DNA of 64,000 nt from Lunularia cruciata (taxonomy: Eukaryota > Streptophyta > Marchantiopsida > Lunulariales > Lunulariaceae). This document shows, one piece after another, positions 24,285 to 36,180 of this stretch (the first letter of the stretch is position 1; each line of letters starts with the position of its first letter). The DNA is taken from assembly GCA_948567375.1 (NCBI GenBank), contig OX419760.1, positions 56,482,001 through 56,546,000 of the forward strand, in the 5' to 3' direction. Below the pieces are notes generated by a model. That model made no database searches, was not told the origin of the DNA, and worked only from the letters and a program-made list of their open reading frames with translations. A program made the translations under genes and the position numbers.

Positions 24285-25200
24285 ATGACCGTGGAGACAT
24301 TACAAAGTCAAGTGCAGATGCTCAGGAACGATCAAGCCATGCAAGAAGAAGAGCCATCTCAAAACCTAGTACCTGCACTTGAAGTACTTGGAGAGGCACC
24401 CGTGCCTACGAACCCTATCAACGATGAAGCAACATTGCTACTCCGGATAAAGAAGACCTGCAACATTGAGCCTTACGAGGGGCAGCATACGATGGGAGTA
24501 GTGGAAAATTGGATCTCGAGAATGAATCGATATTTTTGATTGTTCTCAATAGAGATCATAGAGCATGGTGCAAGCGTGTTTGCATGTGGGTATTTGACCA
24601 ATAAAGCCCTCACATGGTATGATGCTTGGGAACGATCCATGCTGGTAGAGAAAAGGGAGGTCACATGGACAGCAATGCAAGAAGGACTGTTGAAGAATTT
24701 CCAATCGGTGGATTCAATGCAGATGGCTCAAACCTGACTATGGGGATTGAGATAGAAGAATAGCGTACAAGAGTATGTGGAGGCATTTTTGGATCTACAA
24801 GTCGCAATTACCAACATGAGTCCAACAGAGGCTCTCGACAATTTCAAACGAGGGTTAAAAGAGCGGATTCGCCAAGAAGTCATGGTGCAAAATCCTTGCA
24901 CGGTATTTGAAGCCATTGCTTGTGCGCAGAGAATAGCAAGAGCATTAGGTGGAGGTGAAGGAGTAGTTCCACCTCAACATTATCGGGCAGAAATGCCACA
25001 CATGGGTGGACCAGTACCTATGGAATTGGGCAACCTTTGATTACGGGATCGAGGAGCACAACCGCTTCAAGGGGAGAGAGGACGGGTAAAAGAACGAAGA
25101 GATGGAGCCCCACAAGGAGAAGGGACTCAAGGAGAACAACGTCATTGTTACAATTGTGGCCGTATTGGGCTCATATCTACCAATTGTTGCACTTGTTTCC
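24285..25200 (+). pseudogene. Chromovirus gag remnant with zinc knuckle
   Basis: Gag-like sequence (NWISRMNRYF, WTAMQEGLLKNFQ, ALDNFKRGLKERIRQEV) runs through several stops, including near 24,538 and 24,737. It ends in a CCHC-type knuckle at about 25,146-25,200 (CYNCGRIGLISTNC) in which the histidine position is leucine. The capsid helices are recognisable but the frame is broken. It is a retroelement structural gene remnant, not a host gene. Confidence 0.75.
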
Positions 25201-25389
25201 CTAGAGGCCCTCGGCCTTCATACATGCAATCTTTGAACAACATGGAACTACACATTGAAGAGGAGGTGGTGGAAATCACTTTGGAAAACAAAGATCGGCC
25301 AATAAATGTACCTCGCGGCCTTACTGGCTCAATAAGGAAGTAGAGAAGCGAGGGAAGGAAGAAGAATAATGCGCAAAGATTCTGAAAGG

Positions 25390-25620
25390 CAACCTCACAA
25401 TTGATTGTCGTGAATGGAATCCTAGAAGGTAATCAAGTGAGAGTATTAATAGATCCGGGAGCAACAAAGAATTTCTTGTCTTGCTCTATTGCAAGAAGAT
25501 TGGAATGGATCTAGAGAGAGATGGGAGTGAAAAAGTAGAGTTACCAAATGGGCAAACAGAGAGGATTGAATCATTACCTAGACGGGTAACCCTCTCTATA
25601 GGAGAATATTAGGAAGCAAT
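25390..25620 (+). pseudogene. Chromovirus aspartic protease remnant
   Basis: A retropepsin-like segment reads VLIDPGATKNFLS, where the catalytic triplet normally is D-S/T-G; here the second residue is proline. A frame change follows near 25,500. The enzyme would be inactive. Confidence 0.65.
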
Positions 25621-25919
25621 TGAGTGGCGAGTGATACAGTTAGCTCGTTATGATGCAATTTTAGGCATGCCATGGATGGAGCAATACAACCCTATGGTGG
25701 ATTGGAGTAAGAAAGTAGTGAGAACCCACCAATGGTCAATCATTGGGGTTAAAGAAAAATCACACAGGCAAAAACTGCCTCTATATGTCATAAGGATGGC
25801 AACTATCTGTAAGACCGACAGATGTTTTATGCGTCTAATAAGAGAAGTCCAGAGTGCACAACTCAATGGACAAATTCCTGAGAAATTGAAGGATGTGGTG
25901 GATGAGTTTTAAGATGTCT

Positions 25920-26875
25920 TTCCCGATGATCTACCCTAAGGATTACCACCAAAAAGGCGAGTAGATCACAAAATTGAGACACTCTCGGGGAAGACACCTC
26001 CTTGTAAGGCCCCATATTGCCTATCACCTCATGAGTTGGAGGAGTGTAAGACTCAAATTGAGGAGATGTGGCAGAAAGGGTTCATCCAACCTAATGTATC
26101 ACCATATGGGGCCCCTATCTTGTTTGTGAAGAAGAAGGATGGTACAATGCACATGTGCATTGACTATTGGGGTCTCAATCAACAAACAGTGAAGAAAAAA
26201 TATCCCTTACCTTGCATGGATGACCTATTTGATCAACTCCATGGAGTGGGATACTTCACCAAACTGGACTTGCGGAGCGGTTACAATCAAATCCGAATTG
26301 CAGAGGAGGATGTGTACAAAACTACCTTTTGAACCAGGTATGGCCACTTTGAGTATCTTGTGATGCCTTTTGGCCTCACCAATGCACCTTCCACTTTCAT
26401 GAGTCTTCTTGGATGATATCTTAGTATATAGTAGCGTGATGATGTCACACATTATTGAATGAATGACATATTTTGTCCATACTTGGATAAGTTTGTTATC
26501 GTCTTCTTGGATGATATCTTAGTATATAGTAGCACGATGATAGAACACAAACAACATCTACGAGAGGTCCTCCTGATTCTAAGACAAAATCAATTGTACG
26601 CCAAAATCTCAAAGTGTGAGTTTGGCAAGTCTGAAGTAGACTACTTGGGGCATAGATTAAGTGCAGAGTGCATTCAAGTATTGACAGATAAAATAGAGGT
26701 CACTCAAAAATGGAGTGCCCCAGAAGATCAGACTCAACTTAAGAGCTTCTTGGAGTTGACGGGATTTTATCGTAGATTTGTCAAGGACTTCTCCAAGGTT
26801 GCACAGCCTTTAACGGCACTGCTTGGCAAGGGGAAGAAGTGGACATGGGGAACTGCACAAGAGTTGGCCTTTTAA
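25920..26875 (+). pseudogene. Chromovirus reverse transcriptase remnant with internal duplication
   Basis: Finger and palm motifs are clear: [33 protein letters not shown], and FLDDILVYSS with the DD catalytic pair. A stop at 26,330 interrupts the palm. Next to it a 98-bp segment carrying the FLDD-coding sequence appears twice (starts 26,403 and 26,501). The thumb continues to 26,872 (LTGFYRRFVKDFSKVAQPL). Confidence 0.85.
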
Positions 26876-27378
26876 GAATTGAAGGCCGCCTTGCTACATG
26901 CACCAATCTTGAAGTGGTGTGACCCAAAATGTCCAATCAAGTTGGCTATAGATGCATCAGGCGTAGCAATAGGAGCAGTCCTACAACAAGAGTGGCATGA
27001 CGGATGACATCCAATTGCATATTTCTCTCAAAAGTTGTTATTGGTAGAGCGCAACTACCATACCACAGAACGTGAAGAGCTGGCCATTTTTCTAGCAACC
27101 AAGCACTGGAAGCACTACCTGGGCAAGAAGGCATTTGTAGTAGAGACAGACCACAAACCTCTAGTCTACCTCGAGATGCAGAAGGATCTATCTCATTGCC
27201 AAATTTGGTGGGCAGAGTGGCAACAACGCTTCAACATGACAATCATCTATGTGGAAGGTAAGAAACAACTTGTAGATGCATTCACCCGCATGCCAATGGC
27301 AAACAACTTGGTGGCAGAGGTTAAGATTAACCCTAAATTCTGGCAAGAGATTCTAGCTGCTACAAAAACTGATCCATA
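26876..27378 (+). pseudogene. Chromovirus RNase H remnant
   Basis: The segment includes AIDASGVAIGAVLQQ, YHTTEREELAIFLATKHWKH and VVETDHKPLVYL, the RT-type RNase H signature, followed by the tether region with DAFTRMP. Stops occur at about 26,873 and 27,006, so it is not translatable as one piece. Confidence 0.8.
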
Positions 27379-27419
27379 GATTGTAGAAGCAATCATCCAA
27401 AGGGTGTCACCAACACCCA

Positions 27420-28520
27420 AGGACTCACCTTTTGGGATGGAAAATTATGGATCCCAAATGTCCCAGAATTACGCACCACCATTCTAGCAAAATGTCATGA
27501 TTTGGCCATTGCAGCTCATGTCAGAGTGGACAAGGCCTTGGATGCAGTCAAGCGCCATTACTATTGGCCCAAGATGAGCAACAACGTGATGGACTATGTG
27601 AGTAGCTGCCTACTTTGTCAATAAAACAAAGCCTCTAATCAAGCTCCTACAGGGCTCCTTCAACCTCTCCCCACTCCTACCCAACATTGGGAACAAGTGA
27701 GTATGGATCTCATTTTTGAGTTACCCAAGACCACCTCAGGGTTTGACTCCATTGTGGTCTTTGTGGACCGGCTCAGCAAAATGATTCATGTATGCCCTAC
27801 CACCAAGGAGGTGACCGCTCCACAACTAGCTCAATTATACTTAGATGTAGTCTTTGCTCACCATGGCTTGTCTAGAGTACTCATCACCAATAGAAGCACC
27901 CAATTCACCAGTTTGTTTTGGCGAACACTCTTTGGTTTCTTCAAAACCAAGTTGGCCATGTCTATAGCTTACCACCCACAAACAGATGGCCAAACAGAGC
28001 GGGCTAATCGCACAATTGAAGACATGTTACGCGGCTTCACCTTAGAAGAGCAAGAGAGGTAGGACACCCTACTTCCATTGGTGGAATTTGCTTACAACAA
28101 TTCAATGAATGCATCCACCCAAGTCACTCCGTTCTTCCTTATGTATGGTGAGCATCCCTTCACACCTTCTAGCTTGATGAAGATCCGTCCAGTGGCTACC
28201 AAGGTCGATGCAGTCAACACATTTGTTTCTAGAATCCAACAAGGTGTGGAGAGCGCAAAGTATAGATTACAAATTGCACAAAATCGACAAAAGCATTACG
28301 TTGATGCACACCGTAGGCACATGGAGTTCAATGTTGGGGATCAAGTGTGGCTATCTACAACCAACCTCACATTAGTTGGACCTCGTAAGCTCAGACCTCA
28401 TTTTATTGGGCCTTTCTTGATTCTTCGTTGCATCGGTGTTGTGGCCTATCACCTTGAGCTACCACCACACATGAAGATCCATCCAGTGTTCCATGTCTCC
28501 CTATTACGCATATATGCTCC
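27420..28520 (+). pseudogene. Chromovirus integrase remnant
   Basis: A zinc-finger region (about 27,490-27,620, ending CLLCQ) is followed by the core: MSMDLIFELPKTTSGFDSIV with the first Asp, VLITNRSTQF where the second Asp position is Asn, and YHPQTDGQTERANRTIED with the Glu. A stop at about 28,061 separates the C-terminal part, which contains a GPY/F-like segment (GPRKLRPHFIGPFLILRC). The lost aspartate and the stops indicate inactivity. Confidence 0.85.
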
Positions 28521-28539
28521 CCGATCAGGCCAGGGTCAT

Positions 28540-28776
28540 TCCACACAAGACATTCGACCTTGTCCAACACTCATTGATGGCATAGAGGAATATGAAGTGG
28601 AGCGGATTCTCCAAAAACACATGCGTGGTACTCGCCATCCGCGGGTGGACTATCTAGTACAATGGAAAGGTTACCCCCTCTATGAAGCAACCTAGGAGCC
28701 CGCTGCCAATTTGGCACATGCACCAGTGTTGGTGCAAGCATTTGAGCAACAATTGCACAACGACATTGCGTCTTAA
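28540..28776 (+). pseudogene. Chromodomain at the integrase C-terminus
   Basis: EEYEVERILQKHMR followed by VDYLVQWKGYPLYEATW-like sequence is a chromodomain, except that the codon after EAT is a stop (TAG, 28,693-28,695). The aromatic-cage region is largely preserved. In chromoviruses this module targets integration to modified histone tails, which suits the element's position in an AT-rich repeat block. Confidence 0.85.
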
Positions 28777-28787
28777 AAGGAGGGAGG
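28775..28787 (+). other. Polypurine tract
   Basis: AAAAGGAGGGAGG immediately precedes the 3' LTR and is the expected primer for plus-strand synthesis. Confidence 0.8.
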
Positions 28788-28789
28788 TC

Positions 28790-29532
28790 TATAATACCAA
28801 GAGCTAGCCATATGATCTAGATGTGAAATTTGGTTTGGTAACATCTAGAATGATGTTATACATGATGGTCAAAATAGATAAGATAGAAGTATCACCAGAA
28901 GAGTACTTCTACTAATAGGGCAGAAACCAAAATAGACTTGAGAACTTTAGAACCAATAGCTAGACATATGATTTAAAGGTGAGAATTGGTTTGGTAACAT
29001 CTAGAAGGATGTTACACATGATGGACTAAACAGATCAGAAAGAGGTGTCAACCAAAAGGGGACTTCTACTAATAGAGTAGGAACCAAAATATGCTTGAAA
29101 TCTTTGAAGGCAATTTTGAAGGCCTAAACAGATGAATTAGGCCTCAAAAATGTGTTGAATCTCCCCCCCCCCCAACAAAGGAAAGGATGGCCTTCCCTCC
29201 CCTGCTTTGTCTCGCCGAGAGCTTTCCAAGAGTACCTTACTCACATGATTCTGAGATTCCTACAGGAAGATTCCCTAAAAGATTCCCTCTGGTCAAAGCT
29301 TGTTTGACCAACCGGATAGGACCTAGACCAGACATGTCATCCATCCAAGTAAGTAATCCAAGGGTGGAGCTTGCTAACATGTCACCTATCTGTGTCCCTA
29401 ATCCTATGGTGGAGCTTCCTTGGAGGAGATCCTCTTTGCCTATATAATAAAGAGAAGGTGCTCCTTTGGGGCATCGAATGTTTGAGTGTGCAATCTGTGT
29501 TTTCTCTCTTCTCTTGTCCTCGGAGTATTACA
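28790..29532 (+). repeat. 3' LTR of the chromovirus
   Basis: A 743-bp copy of the 5' LTR, ending GAGTATTACA. It differs by scattered substitutions, a four-base insertion near 29,240 and a longer C-run near 29,163. Confidence 0.92.
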
Positions 29533-30265
29533 ATAGGTAGATATAAGGGGACTGGAGAGAAGAGAGAGAATAGACATAAGAGAGAGAATAATTCTATCAT
29601 TTAAAAGTGTATAATAGGTTATAGGTTAATAAGTAAATAGCAAATTTTAGCTTTGTGTTTAGTTTTAGTTCTATTGGTATCCACATTAAAGGCTTTGAAG
29701 AATTTTGTAGTAAGATATGAGCACATTTACCTTTTATAAGGTTTTGAATGATTATGCTAGTATGGGAGTGATGGGTTGGGAACTTTTGTATCTTATCATA
29801 CCATTTATTTTATATGAAAACCATGGAAATGTGCATCAAAAGTTATGAGTATTTCTAGTTTTTTGTGTTTTGAAGGTTAGCATTTTCTTATGTGAACGGG
29901 GTGTGGTTCTGTAGGTTTGAGGAGATATAAGATAGAGCAAAATAGTCTATCATTATTGTTGAGCTTCATTGCTCCTTATGGGGCTATTTAGAACACTTCA
30001 AGATACGCTACACACATTTTCTAAAAACATATGTGAGAAAGATACACAAGGATTATGATTGAGACTTAGTATATCCATATGAAGCAACAACTACATTAAG
30101 ATTATTTGCTTTTGATATTACATTTGTTACATCAATCCTTTTTTGGAAATTTTTAGTATTAAAATACAGTCATAAAAGCAGTTAGCAGCCTAGGCAAGAT
30201 AAGACTTAGTTTGTGTTCATATTATCACATAAGCTTTCTTGTTCACTTTACATTAAAAATGATTA
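29533..30265. other. AT-rich spacer between two retroelements
   Basis: Contains a short GA-rich patch (29,550-29,590) and otherwise AT-rich sequence. Nothing recognisable. Confidence 0.4.
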
Positions 30266-30489
30266 AGAAGAGTGTTGAATGGAGATGAAGATGGACAAGG
30301 CAATCTATGAGGTAATATGAAGAAGAAAATTACAAGATTTATAATTAAGTAGTGCTCTAACACCTGAACCCCAAATACCTTGAAAGTGAGGAGCCACGGC
30401 GGCCACACTAATAAATCTTTTAACACTCCTATTTACTATTTATTGTCTATTGAGACTTACTTTGTGACAAAATTATAAATGCTTGTCCT

Positions 30490-30900
30490 TAGCTTAAGGC
30501 TTTGACATGATATCTGCAATGGTGATTGAAGTCAGAATATAGACAATAACAATTTCTCCACTATCTGATAAATCTTTGATGAAATGATATCTAATATTTA
30601 TGTATTTAGATTATTCATTACTCCTTTGATTTTCAACTTGTACTATTGTGTTCTAGCTGTCATAATATAATGTAGTGGGTCCTATATCAAATTTCAGCAC
30701 CAGCTCCTAGAGTAAGCTTCTTATCTAGAAAACTTCAATACTAGCATTGGATAAAGCCATATATTCTACTTTTGTAGTGGCTAGAGCCATATAATTTTTC
30801 TTCTTGGATAACCATTTGACAATTCTATTAAAATTTTTAAAATAGAAGCCCAAAGTAGATCATATGGTGTCTAGATATCCAACCCGATTTTTGTTAGAAA
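30490..30900 (-). pseudogene. Copia RNase H relic
   Basis: Leftward translation gives broken fragments: an EYMALS-type segment, a KYINIRYHFI segment and an ADIMSKP segment. These correspond to the end of the copia polyprotein. Multiple stops are present. Confidence 0.55.
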
Positions 30901-31006
30901 ACCCATGTAGCTCATGTCTATTGTTTGTTATGATGAGTTTGAGTCCAATGTCCCAATTACCTTGTAAGTAGAAAAAATTCCTTTTCATAGCTTTCCAATG
31001 AATAAT

Positions 31007-31216
31007 TCATGGATTGGACATAAATTGAGAGAATGTGCTCACAACATAGGATATGGTTGGTTGGGTACAAATCATTGTCCACGTTGGGCTTCCAGTAGCT
31101 GCTTGAAAGGGTATGTACTCCATTTCTACTTTCTTTGCCTCTATCTCAAGACATTGTAACTTTGATAGTTTTAGTCTTGACTCTAAAGGTGTATCTATTG
31201 GTTTATAGTTAAACAT
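31007..31216 (-). pseudogene. Copia reverse transcriptase C-terminal relic
   Basis: The open piece includes FQAATGSPTW then TQPTISYVVSTFSQFMSNP, the well-conserved copia segment just before the RNase H region. It is a short surviving frame inside broken sequence. Confidence 0.7.
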
Positions 31217-32903
31217 GTTGAACTTGTCAAATTTATCCTATAGATAATTTTCTTGAGCCATCCATATACATCTTTGTTTTCTATCATGGTATACTTGCAT
31301 TCCAATCATTGATGAATTTCTTCTAAGTATACCATCTCAAATGCAAAACATAGCTTTTGTTTTAAAAACATGATCAGCTCTATAAATACATTCACTAGTA
31401 TGAAATCATCCACATAGAGTAATAAAAAAAATCTGCATCAGCTTCATTGATCTGCATTTGTTTGGTTGAAACCAATCTGAAGCAAGTATGTATCAATCCT
31501 TTAATACTATTTTCTAGGGGATTGTTTCAAACATACAAGGATTTGTTCAACCTACAAACAAAAAAATTATTGGTAGAGGTATGCAACACTTTGGGGAGAA
31601 TATAGAATTCCTCATCTAGGTAACCATTGAGAAAGGTAGTTTTCACATCCATCTGGTGTACTTACATATTGAATTGTGTAGCCAATGCAAGCAAAAATTG
31701 GAATGGATGTGATTCTCACCACTAGAGAAAATTTCTATGTAGAGTCCACACCATAAACTCAAGAGTAACCTTTGGCTACCTATTAAGATTTTTATTGATT
31801 GATAGAACCATTGGAGTTATATTTGAGTTTAAAAATACATTTATAATTGAGAATATTCTTACCTTTTGGTAATTCAATCAAGGTCCAGATTTTCTTCTTC
31901 TCCAAGACAAAAATTCATCATTCACAACCTCTTGCTATCAAAAAACATTAGAACACTCCATAGCGTATTTGAAGGTATCGGATATGTGCTTCAAATCCAA
32001 TATGTAAGTCAATAGACTTTTGTGTTTTCTTTGTTTCTCTTATTCTAATTTGTCATAAATTCTTACAATTTTGTATATGCATATATCCTTGCAAAGGATA
32101 GTACCAGACACAAAAGGGGAAGAAAAATCTTGAACATCAAATCCTTAAGGCAATGCAAGAGAAGGGGCATCAATGCAATAAATGTACAAAAGCTTAGTAG
32201 GATAAACTCTTACTAGAGATGATTCCAATTGCAATGGATTGGGTACTACCAATACTTGTGATGGACTAATGTTTGGTGGTAGGTAGGTTAGGTTAGGGTT
32301 GGCTGCAGTTGATGATGATTGTGGATGCAAAGAATTAACATGTATAGAGTAAGGGTTTGTTATGGTTAAGAAGAGGCATTGATATAGGGAATCAATGAAG
32401 ATAGAGAGAGGCAACAAAATATTCTATAAAACCATACAGGCAAGGAGAGGAATAAATATGGTAGATCAACTCTCAATGATCATTTTGCTGTATTCCTATT
32501 GTAGCCAATACACTTTGGCCGTCAAGTTTGCCTTGATGAGATTTCTCGATGTGAGCAAATGTAATACTTCCAAAAACCTCTAATTGAGAGAGAAAAGGTT
32601 CATTTTATACCACAACAAGATAGGATTAATGCCATTCAAAATAGCTTAAGAATTAGAATGATTTTGTAGGTAGGTTGCGGTATGCTTCATCAATAGCCAT
32701 GAGAGAGAGGTCAATATGTGTAAACATTGTTACAATGCATTCAAGAAGTGTTTTGCTCTTTTTTTGTGCTATGCCATTTTGTTCAAGATTTGTAGGATTG
32801 TGAACTATCACTAAATCCCATGGCAAGTACAATGTCTTGCAAATTCATCACATTTGTACTCCAATGCATTATTGGATCAAAGAGTTTTGATTTTCTTTTC
32901 AAG

Positions 32904-33098
32904 CTAGATCTCTACAAGTGCTTGAAATTCCTTGAACTTGGAAAATGCTACAAATTTTCTTGTGATCAAATATAGGTATGTGTATCTTGAATAGTAATTG
33001 ATGAACTTAATGAAATATTTGTGCTCATAGAAAGTATTAGTTCTCAATGGATGACAAAAATACATATGGATGACATCAAATAGATCTTTGGGTGGCAT
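32904..33098 (-). pseudogene. Copia integrase core relic
   Basis: LRTNTFYEHKYFIKFINYYS followed by RYTYLYLI and FSKFKEFQALVE matches the copia integrase core, but the residue at the normally invariant second catalytic Asp position is changed. It would be catalytically dead. Confidence 0.7.
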
Positions 33099-33765
33099 TG
33101 TTTGTGGAAATAATTTCCATGAATACTTTGCCTAAGCATATGCTGAAAAGAAGTTAAACTATGAAGGAAACATGGGGGTAGTCAAAGTAAGTGAGACTTT
33201 GCTTTTAGTTTTTGCATCAAGGACAAGCTAATATGTCCAAGTTTCAAATACATTAACAAAGCTTGAGAGTCTTTCTAAGTAGAGATTGGTCGAGAGATTC
33301 CCTAATAAGAGGTTGATGATTGAGAGTCTCTTGGTAGGACAATAGAGGTCAATAGTGCCACCAAGATTGATGCTCTAGAAGTTAGTGCTCTCAAGGTGTC
33401 TTGATGCTTTTTGATGAAGTGTTGAGCTTGAACAAGCAAATGTTGCATGTCACTTAAGCTATGATCTCGCTTGTTGTGTTCTTCATGACAAATGATTTGG
33501 AATGTATGACAAAGATACCACCTAATTGGTACAACTAATACACCAAGAATATATTTTTCTTTAGTATAAGAATATCCGTGAGGATGGTCTTTTGTCCATT
33601 GTTCAAAATGATTTGAACATCACCAATGCTTTTGATGGAGCATTAATTGGCATCTCCTAAGTAAATACCTTTATTCAAAAAAAATGATTTGTGTTTAATG
33701 AAGGTTTGGATGCCATATGATTTATGTTAAATAGCGCTAATGTCAACATATGAATTATCATTGAC

Positions 33766-34101
33766 TTATGTAGAGGCTAATGTTTTCATTGTGATAAGTA
33801 GTTGTTGAGTTGTCCCGAAAGACTCTTTCAACTTGTTTTCTAAGAGTAGTTTTTTGTAAGCTTGTGTAGAATGGACTCTTTTCTTACAATAATTATAATA
33901 TTTTCTTTTCTTTGAAAAAATGTATTTAAAATTTGAAGCTTCTTTCACAATTGGTTTGTAGTTCTCCCTTCTCCAGAATTTGCTTGATCTTTTGGGAGGT
34001 CTTTGATTCATGTACAATGCAAAAATTATTTTGTTGTTTCTTTTGAAGGTGCACCTCCTCCAAAAGAAGATTTGAGATCCATTTGACATCTCATGGATCA
34101 A
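33766..34101 (-). pseudogene. Copia gag relic with ruined zinc knuckle
   Basis: A Lys-rich segment with YYNYCKKRVHSTQA resembles a CCHC knuckle in which the first Cys and spacing are disturbed. It lies at the correct end for copia gag. Confidence 0.45.
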
Positions 34102-35366
34102 AAAAATATGCTATGAGCATCTGGAAGACTTTGAAGAAGTAAATATATGCCTCTCCTTTAGATATTGGTTGACCTATTGCATTTGACTGATCCAAAATCT
34201 GACAAAAGTTGTTGATGTGTCTTGCCACATTTTTTCATTTCTTCATTCTCAATGTGTGCAGAGTGACTTGAATGTGGATCTATGCTGCAATATCAGCTGA
34301 GTTGTAGATACTATTGAGTTCATTCCAAGCATCAACTATACTCTAGATCTCATTGATGATTCCCAAATAATTGTCTTTAATAGAGTTTTTTAGAATGGTA
34401 AGTGCATGGTCATTTTTATCATCCTATGCAGCTTTGCTACCAAGGCCCAAAGCAAGAAGAGGGTGCATGGCTCCACTAGGACGTGGAGTTATTGGTCAGT
34501 TTTTGATGCAAATGATTGGTAAATTTCTCCATTTTTAAGATCATTCTTTCCATGTATAGAAGAACTGATCATTGAACTTAGGCAGATCATGATTATAATA
34601 TAATTGACCTGTCCATGATTTTGCCATTGTCTAGTTTTGTATTGCTTTGCCCTTATATGCATGGCTCTTGTGTGCAGCATTGGGCTCTTTTGTGTGTGGC
34701 TTTTTTATGCAGCTTGAGCTCTTTTGTGTGACTCTTAGAAGACTCTAGCTCTTCTGCACCAGGTTGACACTATGACACTCTAATACCATACCAGGAAGAG
34801 GTTCAATGGAGATAAAGATGGACAAGGCAGTCCAATGAGTTAATATGAAGTAGAAAATCACAAGCTTTATAGCTAAGCAATGCCCTAAAGCCTCAACCCA
34901 AATATAGCAAGAGGGAGAGCAACCACCACCACACTAGACAAGAGATAGTAAATACTTTAGCACACATGCTTTTTTCTTATCACTTGATCAATTGGCACAT
35001 GATCCCTTAGATGAGTTAGTATGGTTTTCATTTGTCTTACTCATATGATGGTATCTTTGTTATATTAGAATGGCCCATGCAAGGTAGAGAGAGATGGCTA
35101 CTAGATTTTGGAGATCTTTTATTAGGATTGTGCTAGTCCTTCTAATGAGACTATCCTTGGCAAGTCATTCTTTTGATGTGTTCCTTCTACAATTATCCTT
35201 CTTCTCTTTACTAAGAATATGACTACTTACAAGAGTGATCAAATGTTCTTCAATCAATTGTTTGTCCATGACATTGAGATCTGTTAGGAGACCTCTACCT
35301 GCCATGGCTTATTTTGAACTCTATTTATACTATATTGGTCATGAAAAATGTGCACTGCTCTCCTTA

Positions 35367-35503
35367 GACTCACTAAACTCACCACTTTACTTTAGTTAAG
35401 GGATATTAAGTTAATTGCACTTCACATGGGTTTTTTGCCTCATATGCCTCATTTAAAAGCTTCTAAGCATATTACTTAAGTAAAGTAGTGAGTTTAGTGA
35501 GTT
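35367..35503. repeat. Inverted repeat, about 30-bp arms
   Basis: The left arm 35,367-35,400 (starting GACTCACTAAACTCAC) and right arm 35,474-35,503 (ending TGAGTTTAGTGAGTTC) are reverse complements with few mismatches and about 73 bases between. It may be a decayed foldback element. Confidence 0.7.
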
Positions 35504-35996
35504 CTTTGTGTAATTAAAATTGTGCAATATTTGTGTAATTAAAATTACAATAAATTCCAAAGTCAAGTCAAATCAACCTAACTTGTATAACTTCCACAAC
35601 CAAAGGTCACCTAATTTAGTCAAACCAAGAACTTTAATATTTGTTATGAACTAAGTTAGTTTATCCATAAAAAGTCCAAGATCAATGTCCCATTCCACTA
35701 TAATCTAATCATTAAATCTATTATAAGGTACTACTCTAATATAAAATTTTCTTAAGAGATCCTACTCTGTTATAATATAATTTAAAATTGACTAGGGTCT
35801 CATTGAGTATCCAAAAATTTAATATTAGGTCTTTCTCCTCATCTATCTATGATAAACTAGCTAGAGATGCCTCTAGATTATTATTACTAGACTGTTAACT
35901 ATAACTATCTCCAACCACCAAAATTCTAGTGATTAATATGCATTGTAGTGTATTATGTATTAAGGTCCCACTTAAAAGGAGTGTTGGTATATAAAG

Positions 35997-36180
35997 CAAA
36001 TGACACAAGTTAAGGTAAATGTTTGAAGTGTCCAAAATGATTAGATGACAACAGAAAATGTTGAAGATATGGTTCCTGTATATTGCAAATGACATAAGTT
36101 AGGGTAAATTTGTGGATGATCCAAGATCATTAGATGACAATAGCAAATGTTGAGAATATAGATCCTATATGCAATGAAAA
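35997..36180. repeat. About 90-bp tandem duplication
   Basis: CAAATGACACAAGTTAAGG at 35,997 and CAAATGACATAAGTTAGGG at 36,086 start two diverged copies, both continuing with ATTAGATGACAA. Confidence 0.75.

Larger units (their letters stand above)
22879..29532 (+). mobile_element. Ty3/gypsy chromovirus, structurally complete but inactivated
   Basis: The element has two similar LTRs, a primer-binding site, gag, protease, reverse transcriptase, RNase H, integrase, chromodomain and a polypurine tract in canonical Ty3 order. The LTRs start with TGTAATACC (left) or a mutated TATAATACC (right) and end GAGTATTACA. The five flanking bases are GTAGG on the left and ATAGG on the right, a target duplication with one change. 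Many in-frame stops, an altered protease triad and an altered integrase catalytic block show it cannot act on its own. By eye the two LTRs differ at a few percent of positions. Two solo LTRs of the same family lie at 57,631 and 60,476. Confidence 0.92.
30266..34970 (-). mobile_element. Decayed Ty1/copia retrotransposon
   Basis: Similar short terminal stretches (about 30,266-30,440 and 34,793-34,970; both carry TGGAGAT-AAGATGGACAAGGCA-like sequence) flank coding relics in copia order when read leftward: gag (34,101-33,766), integrase (33,098-32,904), reverse transcriptase (31,216-31,007) and RNase H ending near 30,490. A degraded primer-binding site TGGTATTAGAGTG lies at 34,788-34,776. Frames are so broken that the insertion is clearly old. 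LTR edges are approximate because no clean TG...CA ends or target duplication could be fixed. Confidence 0.75.
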
